In this document: piece by piece, positions 50,174 to 60,926 of the stretch
Position numbering within the stretch: position 1 is the first letter of the stretch
Layout: each line of letters opens with the position of its first letter
Assembly: GCA_036971715.1 (NCBI GenBank)
Contig: JAVHJL010000004.1
Location: 1,054,001 to 1,118,000, forward strand
Origin: Arthrobotrys musiformis
Taxonomy: Eukaryota > Ascomycota > Orbiliomycetes > Orbiliales > Orbiliaceae
Length of the DNA stretch: 64,000 nucleotides
Reading direction: 5' to 3'
Notes under the pieces: generated by a model
Database searches by the model: none
Told to the model about the DNA's origin: nothing
Seen by the model: only the letters and a program-made list of their open reading frames with translations
Translations under genes and position numbers: made by a program

Positions 50174-50302
50174 ATGTCAGGTCAACATCGTGACAACACT
50201 CCGACAACACAATTCAACAATCCTATTGACAACCTCGACCTCAGCCGCCGCGCCAAAGCATCTTCGATCGCAGCGCCGACATGCCTCCGCGTCCATCTTT
50301 GA
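50174..50302 (+). promoter_or_regulatory. Upstream ORF overlapping the start of the 50281 gene
   Basis: ATG at 50174 opens a 42-codon frame (MSGQHRDNTPTT...) that ends with TGA at 50300-50302, 20 nt past the presumed main start at 50281 and in another frame. If it is in the mRNA leader it would reduce translation of the main ORF. It could instead be upstream of the transcription start. Confidence 0.35.
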
Positions 50303-50652
50303 CATCTGCATCTAGTGCGTCCAAGGCGACTAATAGCAGCGCTTCCTCGACCTTGGAGTCTCCGACTGATGACCCTAAGACTCTAGAGCTTCGCGAATTC
50401 GCCGTCACAGCCTTGGAATCGTTTGAGATGCAGGCTATCCTCTCGTTCACCAAAGACCAGTCGCTAGCTAGGACACGGCATCAGCTACTCAAACGGCTTG
50501 TTGGAATACCACCCGATGAGAGCCCTGCAAGTCCTAAACGGATGCAAAATGAAGACCAAGGAAGCACGAGTGCTGCAGCAGGCTTCGAAGGCGCAGATGA
50601 TGACGGTTATGCAGATACTAGCTTCCGAAGCTCAAGGGGGTCTCGAAGATGA
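50281..50652 (+). CDS. Small hypothetical protein
   Basis: Single-exon ORF of 123 aa. The N-terminal 35 residues are Ser/Thr/Ala/Pro-rich. A central helical block (LELREFAVTALESFEMQAIL, then SLARTRHQLLKRLVGIPPDE) looks like a genuine folded or coiled segment. The end is acidic then Arg/Ser-rich (DDDGYADTSFRSSRGSRR). The product was not recognised; a subunit of a larger complex is possible from the size and composition only. It lies between two minus-strand genes, convergent with the polymerase gene (288 bp between stops). An overlapping frame at 50498-50818 is longer downstream but lacks these features. Confidence 0.5.
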   Translation: MPPRPSLTSASSASKATNSSASSTLESPTDDPKTLELREFAVTALESFEMQAILSFTKDQSLARTRHQLLKRLVGIPPDESPASPKRMQNEDQGSTSAAAGFEGADDDGYADTSFRSSRGSRR

Positions 50653-50940
50653 AGGCCTTTCGATGTTGGAGCTTTGCTTCTGTCAAAAATACAACCCATT
50701 TTCTTCACTTGCTCCAACGAGCGTGTTCACGACCGCTGAGAACGCAATCTTCTATCCTTCTACACTAGGCCGGGCCGAAGCGGATCTGTTACTAAAAACC
50801 ATATCACGGGGTCGGTAGCGAATTTGCTGCATAGGCGACTGAAGCCATTACTTTTTGGCTTCGCTGTTGAGAATGTTGCTCTTATAGACCGTCGTTTCTA
50901 GATAGCTTAACTCCATTCAATTCATAATCTCGATGGCCGG

Positions 50941-53344
50941 CTATTCATCATCCGTCGCGTCGTCCATTTGCTTATGAAATCGTTCATGGGCGCCAATCGC
51001 GAATATCGGTAGCCTTGCATGGCACTTGTTGCAGACTACTTCCTGGCTCCCTTCGTCTGATGCCGCCCCGTCAGAGAATCCGTCGTCGGACAAAAACTCA
51101 TCTTCTCGATCCTTTTGACCATCTTCCTCCTCGGACCCATCAGCTTTAGTATCATGGTATTCGTCCACCGTATCCTTCAATAATCCAGTCCCCTGCGTTT
51201 CCTCAAAGGGCCTTTTCCTCTCTCGATCACCCTCCGGGAAAACTTCATTATAGCGCTTGAACATCGCCGCAACATCTCCACCTTCTACACCCGTTTCTCC
51301 GCTACCCATATTTATGGCCGCCACATTGATCAATGCAAGATCATACTTTGACCCACCGCTTGTATCCGAGCCGTGTAATCTCTTAAACAGTGGTACTAAT
51401 GCCTCCTTTGCAAGCCTTCTCGCCGTTTCCTCAATTCTTGCGGTCAGAGAAAACACGAAGTTTGGCATTGGTGCAGACTTTGAGTTTCTACTCGGATACT
51501 TTGTTGTATGTCTGTCTCTTGTTGATATTCTCAGCGTCTTTGGGAAGGCTTGCCACTTTTTAGTGGGGGGTTGCCCTAGTTGGCTGATATCGACCTGGGA
51601 ATGGTCATCCAGTACCGAGGGGATCGAGTTGGTCAGGAGGTCGGCTTTGAGCCTGCGAACGAGGGTTATTGAAAGACGGGCGAGAATGGATTCTAGTTGG
51701 TCGACTGAAGTATCTTGGGTCACCGTTCCAGAACTGTAGTATTAATTTCAGTCGTTAGTTGACAATCGATATCCATGTTGAAAGCATTCATTTCAGACCA
51801 TACCGAAATGTATCTTCTATGGATACCTGCGTAGGCACTAGAGTGGCTTTGGCGACCTCGGTATTGTCCATTCCATGTAGTAGCTCCCATACTCTCCCTG
51901 CACCTGGTGGCATATTCCCGATATGAGCATCGAGTTTCTGCCTCGAAAGCATTGTCCGAGCTTCTATAACTTTGGTTTTCACATCAGAGTCGTTGTAGTA
52001 TGCTTCCATAAATCCATCTTTCCCGGCCTGCTGGAGGCGCTCAACTTCATCTTCTGATAGCTCCGCGGCTTCGACATCGGGATCGAGGTCGAAAGTCTCC
52101 GTATTATACTTCTGTGCGCTAGTGTCTGTCTCGAAACTTTCTGTCACCGATTGACTCTTTGCTCCTTCGATTTTCTTTTGCGACCTCACGAGGTCTCGAA
52201 TAATCCTCCCGGTCTTGCTCCCAATGCCTGGTATATTAAGTACTGCAAGGTCATCCAAAAACTCTTGTATGTGATCTGGTAGAAGTAGTGTTTGCGCTGA
52301 TGGTTTATTTATCGTGCCCGCTAACTTTGCCGTCAGCTTTGATGTGCAAACGCCAGCGGAGCATGTGAATCCTTGTTTATCTAGCAATAATAGCCGAAGA
52401 TACTGCGCTAAATGTGTGGCTAATAGCAACCGCTTAGGGGTTCGTTCTAGTATTTCTTGGGATAGCCTGCTATTTGGCTTTGTGAGTGGGGGGTATAGAT
52501 GACCCGGGAGGGTGTTCCAATCGAATTTGAAGCCGAAGTTAGGTTGGTCGGGTTTCAATTGATAAAATCCGGTCTCAAATGATTCCTTTTGGGCGAGGTC
52601 GAGGTTATAATCAATCTATGCCCACCATAATTTGACTTAGTGTATGGAGTGGATTTCGATGTATGTGTCGGTAGGAGGGGGGTTAGTACTTGATCTGTGA
52701 CATCCATGAACACCTCATCGAACCCCAATCTTTCAATTTTCCCGCTCCAAATGTACTCTTTCAAAAAGAGAAAGTTTTCTTTGGAGCAATCCCGAAAAAG
52801 ATCCCTAAAATAATTAAATTTTTTGTAAGATTTTTGGACCGCGGGAGCAGGATCAGGCCATAGGATAGAGGAATCCCTACAGGTTCTCCCCATTCACGAC
52901 GACAAGGTCCGGGCAAGCCCGTTTAGCCTCACTAAGAAGCTGCAGCTTGTGTAAGCCCCGCTTTCGGGCTACATAGTTACATGTTACAATAATCTGTTTC
53001 TGCTGTATAGCCACTATGAAGGGACCTGATAAGCGGATTGACTCATAATTCAAACGGAGAGCTGGAGTCGACAAACGAACATGGGAGGTTCTTCAACGCC
53101 GGATTGAGCCTCTCATGGCATGACGCGTAGAAGCAATCTTTTATTCAAAAATGTGTTAGATATGGCTTATCGCATTCATTAATGTGCAGAGGGGTGGATG
53201 CTCTATTTGATTATACCATAGTCCTAGCAAGTAAAAGTGATTAGCACAGCCAACATACCAAATACATATGCAAGAAGCCGATCTTTTTCTCACAAAATGT
53301 AGTATTACGCGTTGCCTAGACTTGGTATCGGCCGCCTTCGCCAT
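50941..53344 (-). CDS. DNA polymerase iota (Y-family translesion polymerase)
   Basis: Predicted 659 aa from seven exons on the minus strand: 53344-53294, 53223-53217, 53137-53081, 53025-52881, 52804-52690, 52615-51804 and 51733-50941. Exon 2 is 7 nt (GACTATG) and supplies the first catalytic aspartate: VILHFDYDCFYASCHERLNP only forms when it is included. Next come VAIQQKQIIVTCNYVARKRGLHKLQLLSEAKRACPD (fingers, iota-type), ERLGFDEVFMDVTDQ with the second acidic pair, QGFTCSAGVCTSKLTAKLAG (palm), LNIPGIGSKTGRIIRDL (helix-hairpin-helix of the thumb), the little finger (about residues 395-480), an acidic linker, and a C-terminal ubiquitin-binding zinc finger of UBZ type, CNKCHARLPIFAIGAHERFH (C-x2-C-x11-H-x3-H). 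Iota rather than eta follows from the QQKQ ... CNY.AR..G block. It acts in the nucleus at damaged template bases with ubiquitinated PCNA. Confidence 0.9.
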
Positions 53345-56300
53345 CTATATCCCCTGCCGAGCCGATATCGCGATTCAAATATGGGAGGGAACGGAGTATG
53401 ACGGGATTTAATTTCGGGAAGGTATGATTCGTGGAAGGCCGTGGCGCTTTTGTGCAGTGGATGTTGCATTTTATCTTTTCAACGCATTTAGGATAACAAT
53501 GGAAGCTCGGGTTCCAAGACAAAAAGCTTGGTACTTGATGGTACTTGACAAGTATGCAGTGGGGATGGCGTATTATGCAGATATATGTTTTTGGAACGGG
53601 ATACCCGGAACGTGTTAATCCGAGAAAAAGGGTAGTTCGAGGCGGACAAGATAATATTGAGGTTAGGGAGGCGAGATCTGTGGCATTTACACCGCATGAG
53701 ACTAACCTAGCCGGATTTCCGGCTGTTGTTTAACGGGAACGTTATCTAGATCTTATTAGGCTGGAGTATAAATCAAGTACGGCCTCCCAAGTCTTCTGCC
53801 CAGGTACTTCTGTGATCTTTCTCTTTTTCTAAAAGCATGGTGTTGCTACTGCTCTTCCCCACGCCTAGAATTATATCCGGTTTGCCCAGCAAAAGACTGT
53901 ATTTCCGCCTAAATCCATAGGAAGGTCTGAGGAGCTCGGTCAGCTGACTATCCAAATCAAGCTCTATTAATACCTTTTCCCTGGCTTAGTTGAGTTAAGC
54001 TATGGTCGTGCATATCAGATACATAATAAATATCAAATTTACCAATAGGAATTCTACGTGGTGTCATTACTCGCCGTACAGTGCATAACATTGCGACCGT
54101 AAATGCCGGATGAGGTGGGGGAAAACGATGCACGTCATTTTATGAGATAACAACTTCCCTAATAGCCATACTGCCGCGAGTTTTGAGTATTTATCAGGCG
54201 GCTGGTCGAACATATGTATGCATGCACATGTGCTTTTATGAGGCGAGATAAGCTCTGAGGAGACCAGGCGGACCAACCAACAGGATGTGCCAAATACTCT
54301 CCGTCTGCGAAGCTGAGATCAGGTACATCTGTCAATATCTCGTCTCGACGAGCTTAATCTCTCTCACACCCCTCTATTAGCTGAACTTGGTTGTAGAGAC
54401 GTGGCAAGGCTCTAAAAAAAATAACAAGATGTTGTAGGGTGTAGGATTCCTGTAACATTTTGTGCCGATTGTAAAATGTGAGACTGACAGGAGTTGTGTT
54501 GTGTGTTGGTGGTTTAGTCAAGCTCATGACAACAAATTACGAAGACTGGCTACCTAAACACCAAGATTTGAACATCGCCGAATACCTTCTACCAAGAAGG
54601 AAAGCCCGCTAGCCGGGGACAAAAACGTTCTCATTTTTAGCATTCTTCGAGGGAATGAAATTGAGTGCCCGGGATACACATACCCGACTTTTACGGAACT
54701 ATCCGACGAAGGGTCCTAGGGAATCAAATCCTCTGCATTTTTTAAACATCCTTTCCATCTTACACGGTATGTTACAAATACTACAACCATGTATATGCAA
54801 GTACTCACTGGGGTAATCGATATTGATACATTTCGTGAAAGTATTGCGAAAATATATGGAGAAAGGGAGGCTAAAAGTGGTAACCTGGAGCTCCAATCTC
54901 AGCCTTAGGAATCACGACCATTCATGCAATCAATATCACACCTTCTCCACGACATTATCAGTATCAGAACGTGCTTTGGTTGACATCATTTGGTTCAGCT
55001 TGTGCCGTTCAAGCCGCTTCATTTCATTCGAGCATTGGTCTCCTCCGCATGCGAGAAAAGGCCAAGCTTTTTCCTGAGCGGGGGTATGGGAAGTTACCTA
55101 GGATGCAGTTTAAGCTTCTTTTCTGTCCACAGGTACTTAACTGGGTCTCTCGAGGCGAGGGCATGTCCCATCTTGTCAAACTGTGCATATTGCAACAAAG
55201 GGCGTGCGGGGCAAAGCTTGTAAGGGATGGTGTGGTGCACAGGTACAAAGCTCGAAGACGCAAGTTGGCATTGGCGACGCTAACCGATGTATCACTATTT
55301 TCGAAAAGGGTATCGCGACCTGGCAGTGCATGCCGTCACCGATGTTTTGGCTTGGGGTACCAAGAGATTCAAAGCGAGTCAAAAGATGGTATTTCTAGAT
55401 CGATGATGTTATCGCGATATCCCTTTCCCGTCTACCAGCGCAATATCTAAGGGACATGGAGAAGCGAACAGCACAGAACGCTCGGGAAAAACTACCCATG
55501 TCAGCTTCCATGGGTTAATCTAGACGGACAGGTTTCTGGAAACACACAAAAAAGATAACATACTTGTGGAGCCGGATGAAGGGACCCTTAGTCTCGCAAC
55601 CTCGGGTGACATATTTGCCTGTAGACGCTTCAGGCGGGTACAAAATGGACTGGAGGGATCGTCCAAAAGACAAGCATTCAGCTTGACAGCTCTTACCACT
55701 TCATGCTTAGACTTTTTTTTGGGATACACAGAGATTGGCCTTTATCCGTATGACCTTTCTGCAGACGACTGCATGCAGTACTGCAGTGGAGTGACTTCAA
55801 CACCACCCATTGGCGACTTTTTCCTCCATCAGGACTTATTCCCTTAAACTTAAACCTTCGATCCCGGCCAAGGAATAGATTTCAGATCTCTCTCGTCGGG
55901 GTATGTGCTAACATCCTTGGCTTTCCTTGCATACGTATGCCATTGTTCCCCGAGTTTCAGAGAGCAAACGATCTTCACAAGCTTGGAGCACCACATACCG
56001 GCTCAAAGTTGGTTGCGAATTAATTGGAAATTGGAAATACTTGGTGGTGGGTGCGGCGCTACTGAGCTCTTGAACTCCGCCTTTTCCTTTCGACTTTTGA
56101 GAGGCTAAAGAATTGAAGGCTAGTCCTTCCAGTCCAAAAACGCCCCTTAGCCTTCTTGTCAATCCCCCCCGAACCCCCCACAGATACTATCTGGTGGAAG
56201 GGGTCTTGGGTGCGGTTCCGCAGTACATACTTCCATTTCGCATTCACCTATGGGGTGGAAACGCACGCCTCTTCATTCCCAATCGTCGATTCGCAAAGGT

Positions 56301-56758
56301 TAAGCTAGCCAGGCCCTGGTAAAGTTACGCCGAACAAGCTTAAACTCCCCCTGCCAGAAATCCCCAGACTCGAAACCTTCCACCACACCTTGAAATGAGG
56401 GGCACGTGAAATGCTACTGGCCTTTACCCCTCGGAACGAATCATTTCCAGACCACCCAAGCCAGGAAGAGGGAGGAACTGGAGGGAGCTTAACCTCGATA
56501 AACTCCACAGTGCCTAGCCTCTTCTATTGTTCCAAAAAGATATATCTAGCCTCCATCCCACCCCGTTCCAACTGAACCTTCAGCAACATTCATCTTACAG
56601 ACAATATACGTCAGTTATAATATATCTTTTCAATATTTTGGATTTGAAATACGAAAGTATCTTTCCGAGTTGGCGCCAGTTGAGATAGTTTCCGACCTTA
56701 TCATCATCACCGTATCGCTGTCGCCTATCTTGTTCGAATTATCATCATACCGCCCACG
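53345..56758. other. 3.4-kb gene-poor interval
   Basis: No supported gene. Carries the Pol iota promoter at its left and the PDK promoter/leader at its right. A Cys-rich open stretch near 55180-55395 (ACKGWCG ... NRCITIFEKGIATWQC) and an adjacent one in another frame (ARACPILSNCAYCN, about 55155-55205) might be remains of a small secreted protein gene, but no intact model could be built. Confidence 0.4.
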
Positions 56759-58719
56759 ATGTCTTCGTGGAAGATGTCGCGGTCGCTTCTCGACCAAATC
56801 ACACACTACAGCACTTTCCCAGCCACGCCGGTGAGCCTACGGCAAATGGTGCAGTTTGGACAGAATCCATCGCCAGGTAGTTTTTTGATATTCAATGGAT
56901 GGGAATTCAAGGGTTCAATATGCTTATTATCAACCATGGGATATTAGGGACTTTGTTTAGAGCATCTCAGTTCTTGAGCGAGGAGCTGCCAATAAGACTG
57001 GCCCACCGCGTGAGAGAACTGAACAACCTGCCCGATGGATTGAGTGAAATGCCTTCCATCCAAAAAGTTGCGAACTGGTATGCACAGTCGTTCGAGGTAA
57101 GCAAGAAATTCTCCCGCCGTCTGCCATGAATTCCTGCATCGCCGTCGTTCCATTACCGCCCTCTTCCATCATTCTGCCCGTTCCATGTGCCGGCCATGTG
57201 AAAGTGGTCTGTTTGTGAGTCAAGTTCGGCTGGCCGGCATTTGCCTGCGTTGCGTTGCCGGCGTCGGGCGATTTGCTGAGACGTCACCGCAACACATCCG
57301 CACAATCGGAACCTTTTCTCGCTTAGTCCCTGCGAAAAGACCTGATCCCGATCCATGAAAATTAAACTTGACCGAGCTAACTCTATCGGCGTGACATGGG
57401 TCGGGCGAAATTGCCTCGGCCTAACGGCTGCTCTCCGCATTTTGAATAGGAAATCACAAACCTTCCGAGACCTGCATTGTCGGCAGACATCAAGAATGCC
57501 TTGACTAAGGGGACCCGAGGGGCTCCACTGCAACTGTCTATGGCAACCGAAAACCCTTCGATCACAAAGGGGATGTACACGAGTTCTCCCGTGTACGGGA
57601 GCGTGAACAACGGCGCTAGGAAGGTCGCCGCTGCTGGCCGGTATGTACCCGATACCACAAGGAAACTGCAGGGGTTGCAAGCAGGAAGCAGTGGTAGCCA
57701 GCGTCCGCAGGATGTTGACGATGAGAACAGCCGCTACTATGCCACCATTGACGAAGGCGTGAGATGGCCGCCCGAGATCCTTGAATACAACAAGAGTTTC
57801 ACCCAAACTCTCAAAACGATCAAAAAGAGACACGACCCAGTTCTCACAACCGTTGGTATGTTCCGACCCCCTTGTCTTACCCCGCAATTCCAGGATTAGT
57901 AACAAGACACGTGCTAACAATCGGTTACTCTTCAAGCGTTGGGTATCAATGAATACAAGAGACGACGCCAGAGAACTGGTATCGATGAATCAATCCAAGC
58001 ATTCTTGGATAGATTCTACATGTCCCGTATCGGCATTCGTATGCTGATCGGTCAACATGTCGCTCTTAATGAGCAGCCTCGCGAGTTGGACCACGTCGGC
58101 ATTATTTGCACTAAAACCAATGTTAAGGAGTTGGCAGAAGAAGCAATTAGCAATGCTAGGTTCACCTGCGAGAGCTACTATGGTCTCTACTCGGCCCCAC
58201 AAGTTCAGCTTGTATGCAAGGATGACCTGAACTTCATGTATGTTCCAGGTCATTTGTCGCACATGCTGTTCGAGACCTTGAAGAACAGTCTTCGTGCCGT
58301 TGTGGAGACACACGGCCAAGAAAGTGATGACTTCCCTGCTGTTAAGCTCATTGTTGCCGAGGGCAAGGAAGACATTACCATCAAGATCTCTGATGAGGGT
58401 GGTGGCATTCCGCGAAGCGCCATCCCCTTGGTGTGGACTTATATGTACACCACTGTGGATAAGACCCCGGATATCGATCCGGATTTTGACAAGACCGACT
58501 TCCAAGCCCCACTTGCGGGTTTCGGCTACGGGTTGCCAATTTCGAGACTCTACGCGAGGTACTTCGGTGGTGACCTCAAGTTGATCAGTATGGAAGGGTG
58601 AGTATCTATCGCAACAAATTTTCGTCTCGCATATTTACTAACCGACCTTTTATAGTTACGGTACTGATGTCTATCTCCACTTGAACCGTCTGAGCACCTC
58701 ATCCGAACCACTCAACTAA
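56759..58719 (+). CDS. Mitochondrial pyruvate dehydrogenase (branched-chain type) kinase
   Basis: Predicted 465 aa from exons 56759-56876, 56948-57096, 57450-57855, 57937-58597 and 58656-58719. PDK/BCKDK family: N-terminal helical domain (GTLFRASQFLSEELPIRLAHRVRELNNLPDGLSEMPSIQKVANWYAQSFE; FLDRFYMSRIGIRMLIGQHVAL with the family His), then a GHKL ATPase domain with N box (FETLKNSLRAVVE), G1 box (ISDEGGGIP) and G2 box (GFGYGLPISRLYARYFGGDL). It phosphorylates Ser on the E1 alpha subunit of a mitochondrial 2-oxoacid dehydrogenase and switches it off. Between the first block and the helical domain lies a fungal insert of about 110 residues (exon 3), Gly/Ser-rich and probably flexible. The very short N-terminus before the domain is basic and aromatic and could serve as an import signal. 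Closest in kind to yeast Pkp1/Pkp2; which one cannot be said. Intron 2 is 353 bp, the longest intron called in this window. Confidence 0.93.
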
Positions 58720-59477
58720 ATCATGCAACCACCTCTCTTCCTCTCTCTCTTCCTCCACCTTCGACACTTTCAGCACCCCATTTCCTTCTCATATCATGCC
58801 AGGGCTTCTATCTCGTTTCCTCTTATCATCTTTTATTTTATCTCTAAGTAACGGCAAGAAATTTTACTCACAACGCCGACTTGCACATCTTTCCCTTCGC
58901 TTCATGAAGCTCACAACTATTTTTGCACATCACACCAACTTTCCTAATCTTATCCAACATATCTCTGGGCGGAACCTTGTCCTTTACGACTTCGATATCC
59001 TATATTACTACTATTTCTAACCACCAACAATCTAAATGTATACTAGCTGACGATACCTACTGTTTTTTGTTTTCATGGCGGACACTGGGAGAATTTTTCT
59101 CTTTCCTTATATGTTTTGGGGATTTTATTTTGGGGGCTCCTTCTAGGGTTTACGGACTTTCTTTTTTCTCTTTTGCCTCTCTTTCCTTCTCTGTTATTGC
59201 TTGGGGCTTATGTCTTTGATTTTTGCCAGCTCTGGCGGGATTACACGCAGTGTTTTATGCGTCTATGTGAAGTACGATCGACTACCAAAAGTGGAGTTTT
59301 ACTAGCTACCTAGCTAGCTTATATATAGCACTTAAGTAGCTATTAGGAATATGAATTTCCTTCTTTTTATCAAATTTGGGTCATAAACTCGTAATCCGTA
59401 ACGTTTCGTAAATACTCTAAACGGACTTATCGCAGATGAATGTATCTTTATCCCATGACCAGATTCCATCGTATCTA
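58720..59477. other. Convergent intergenic region, PDK / HAUS4-like
   Basis: About 760 bp, pyrimidine-rich near the PDK stop, AT-rich towards 59400. No gene was seen. Confidence 0.5.
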
Positions 59478-60656
59478 CTACTCATCGCCATCCAACCGTC
59501 GAATTTCCCCTTTCACACTCTCCAGTTCATCGAGGACCTTTGCATAGCGCACAACATCCCTCTTGACGCCTTCTCCAAACCCTTCGTACTCCTCTAACTC
59601 CCCCTCAGCCTTTCTAGCCTGTTTCTTTAACCTGATTTTCACGTCCTCCAAATGTTCTTTATAGAAAGCCAATGCCCCAGTCGTATCGTCGTCATACATC
59701 CTATCCAGTTGTTCAAAATACATAATCTTGATTTTACCTTCCAGGGATTCCGAGACTAGTGCTAGGTGTCTGGCTTGCGACTTCTGGGCGCGGGAGGAGA
59801 GGCCGTGTTTTGTTTGTTCGATTAGTTTTATTGTGGTGGAGATTTGGGTGCGGAGGAGGGTTGTTAGGCGGAGGGTTTTCTTTAGGGTGGAGGTTCTGAG
59901 GGTGTAGAGGTGGGTGCGGCGAGATTGGAGGGATTGGAGACGGTGGGATAGGTGGGTTGGGAGGGTGTAGGGGGTTACGCCTGGATTTTGTGAGCGATTG
60001 ATCTTTTCCTTTTGGTTTCCTTTAGAGGATTGTATTTGGTGAAAGGGGTGTTTACCATCGCTGCTGCACATATTTGCTAGATCTGTGGCATCTTCGAGGA
60101 TGACCTTGTTCAGGGCTTTGCAGATTAGAGGCAGACCTTCCTGTGTATTTCGGTCAGCACTTCGGTATGTGAATTGAGATTAGATATGATTGGAATACCA
60201 GAAAGAATGCTTCGTCGTCCTTCCTTAGGGTGGCGCCGGTATTCTGGGAGCAGAGGTAGAGGTCTATGACTTCTCTTAGCTGGAATTTTGAGAGGAAGGT
60301 CAGTCTATAGATTCTATATCCGGTCATTGACATTATGGAACGGGTTCGCGAACATCTGCAGGCAGCTCATTTAATATATGAACCAATCTCTGCCGAATTA
60401 TTTTTGTCTTCACGAGCTCTTCTCGGAGAGTGGTAAGTCTCTACTTGTGGGATGGTTAGCCATTGTCCCGTCTATTGATTTATAGAGGTGGTATATGCAT
60501 GATACATACTTTATCGACCTCATAGCTTTCCTTCGCACCCTGGCTGGAGAGCTTCGTCGACGCGTCCGAGTTGAGTTTATTGGCCGTAAGATCCTGGAAG
60601 ATGGTTTTGAACTGTGGGTTCCTTTCTAGGACTTCATCTGGGCATATGGGTATCAT
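59478..60656 (-). CDS. Augmin complex subunit 4-like (HAUS4/AugD) protein
   Basis: Predicted 329 aa from four exons on the minus strand: 60656-60510, 60440-60342, 60279-60199 and 60140-59478, all phase 0. The N-terminus MIPICPDEVLERNPQFKTIFQDL resembles the start of HAUS4 (..EDLLQNPYF..LL..L); the middle is helical (REELVKTKIIRQRLVHILNEL; VIDLYLCSQNTGATLRKDDEAFFLEGLPLICKALNKVI); the C-terminal half is coiled coil (LSHRLQSLQSRRTHLYTLRT; HLALVSESLEGKIKIMYFEQLDRMYDDDTTGALAFYKEHLEDVKIRLKKQ; VKRDVVRYAKVLDELESVKGEI). Augmin recruits gamma-tubulin to existing spindle microtubules; it is present in Aspergillus but lost in yeasts. The call is from remembered pattern and length, so another coiled-coil protein is possible. 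The second intron uses a weak GTTCCA donor. Confidence 0.55.
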
Positions 60657-60926
60657 GGCTGGTCCATTTGACCGAGTGGGAGGTTTAAAATGGTCTTGTT
60701 CAATGTTACGGGGACGTTGAAAACGGGGTGGAGGTTGGACATTTGGCGAACAGTCGGGTGTGTTGCGCGCCCTCTGCCAAGATTCATCCGTTTTAAGGTC
60801 GCCGGTTCGATCAATTCAACCTTCTCGTTCGAAGCGTTACTCATCGCGCGCCCTTTCTTTCGATCCACATTTCACAACGGTAGTCGACGCCCTCCCATCG
60901 ATTACTACCGAATCAATAAATCCACC
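60657..60926. promoter_or_regulatory. Bidirectional promoter region, HAUS4-like / SNU66
   Basis: Only 270 bp separate the two divergent start codons, so both genes must share or abut promoters. The stretch happens to be open in the SNU66 frame from 60690, but the ATG at 60927 has a near-ideal fungal context (TCCACCATGG) and starts the conserved protein. Confidence 0.6.

Noticed and set aside
54540..54760. tRNA-like T-arm sequences
   Set aside because: Short GAATCAAATCC-like matches lack the invariant TTC loop, an A box and an acceptor stem.
54971..55450. 159-codon ORF on the plus strand
   Set aside because: Starts without ATG and overlaps two other protein-like frames; codon content gives no domain. 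Treated only as a possible relic region.
60690..60926. N-terminal extension of SNU66 by 79 codons
   Set aside because: The frame is open, but the conserved protein begins at the well-placed ATG at 60927 and the stretch is the promoter shared with the divergent gene.
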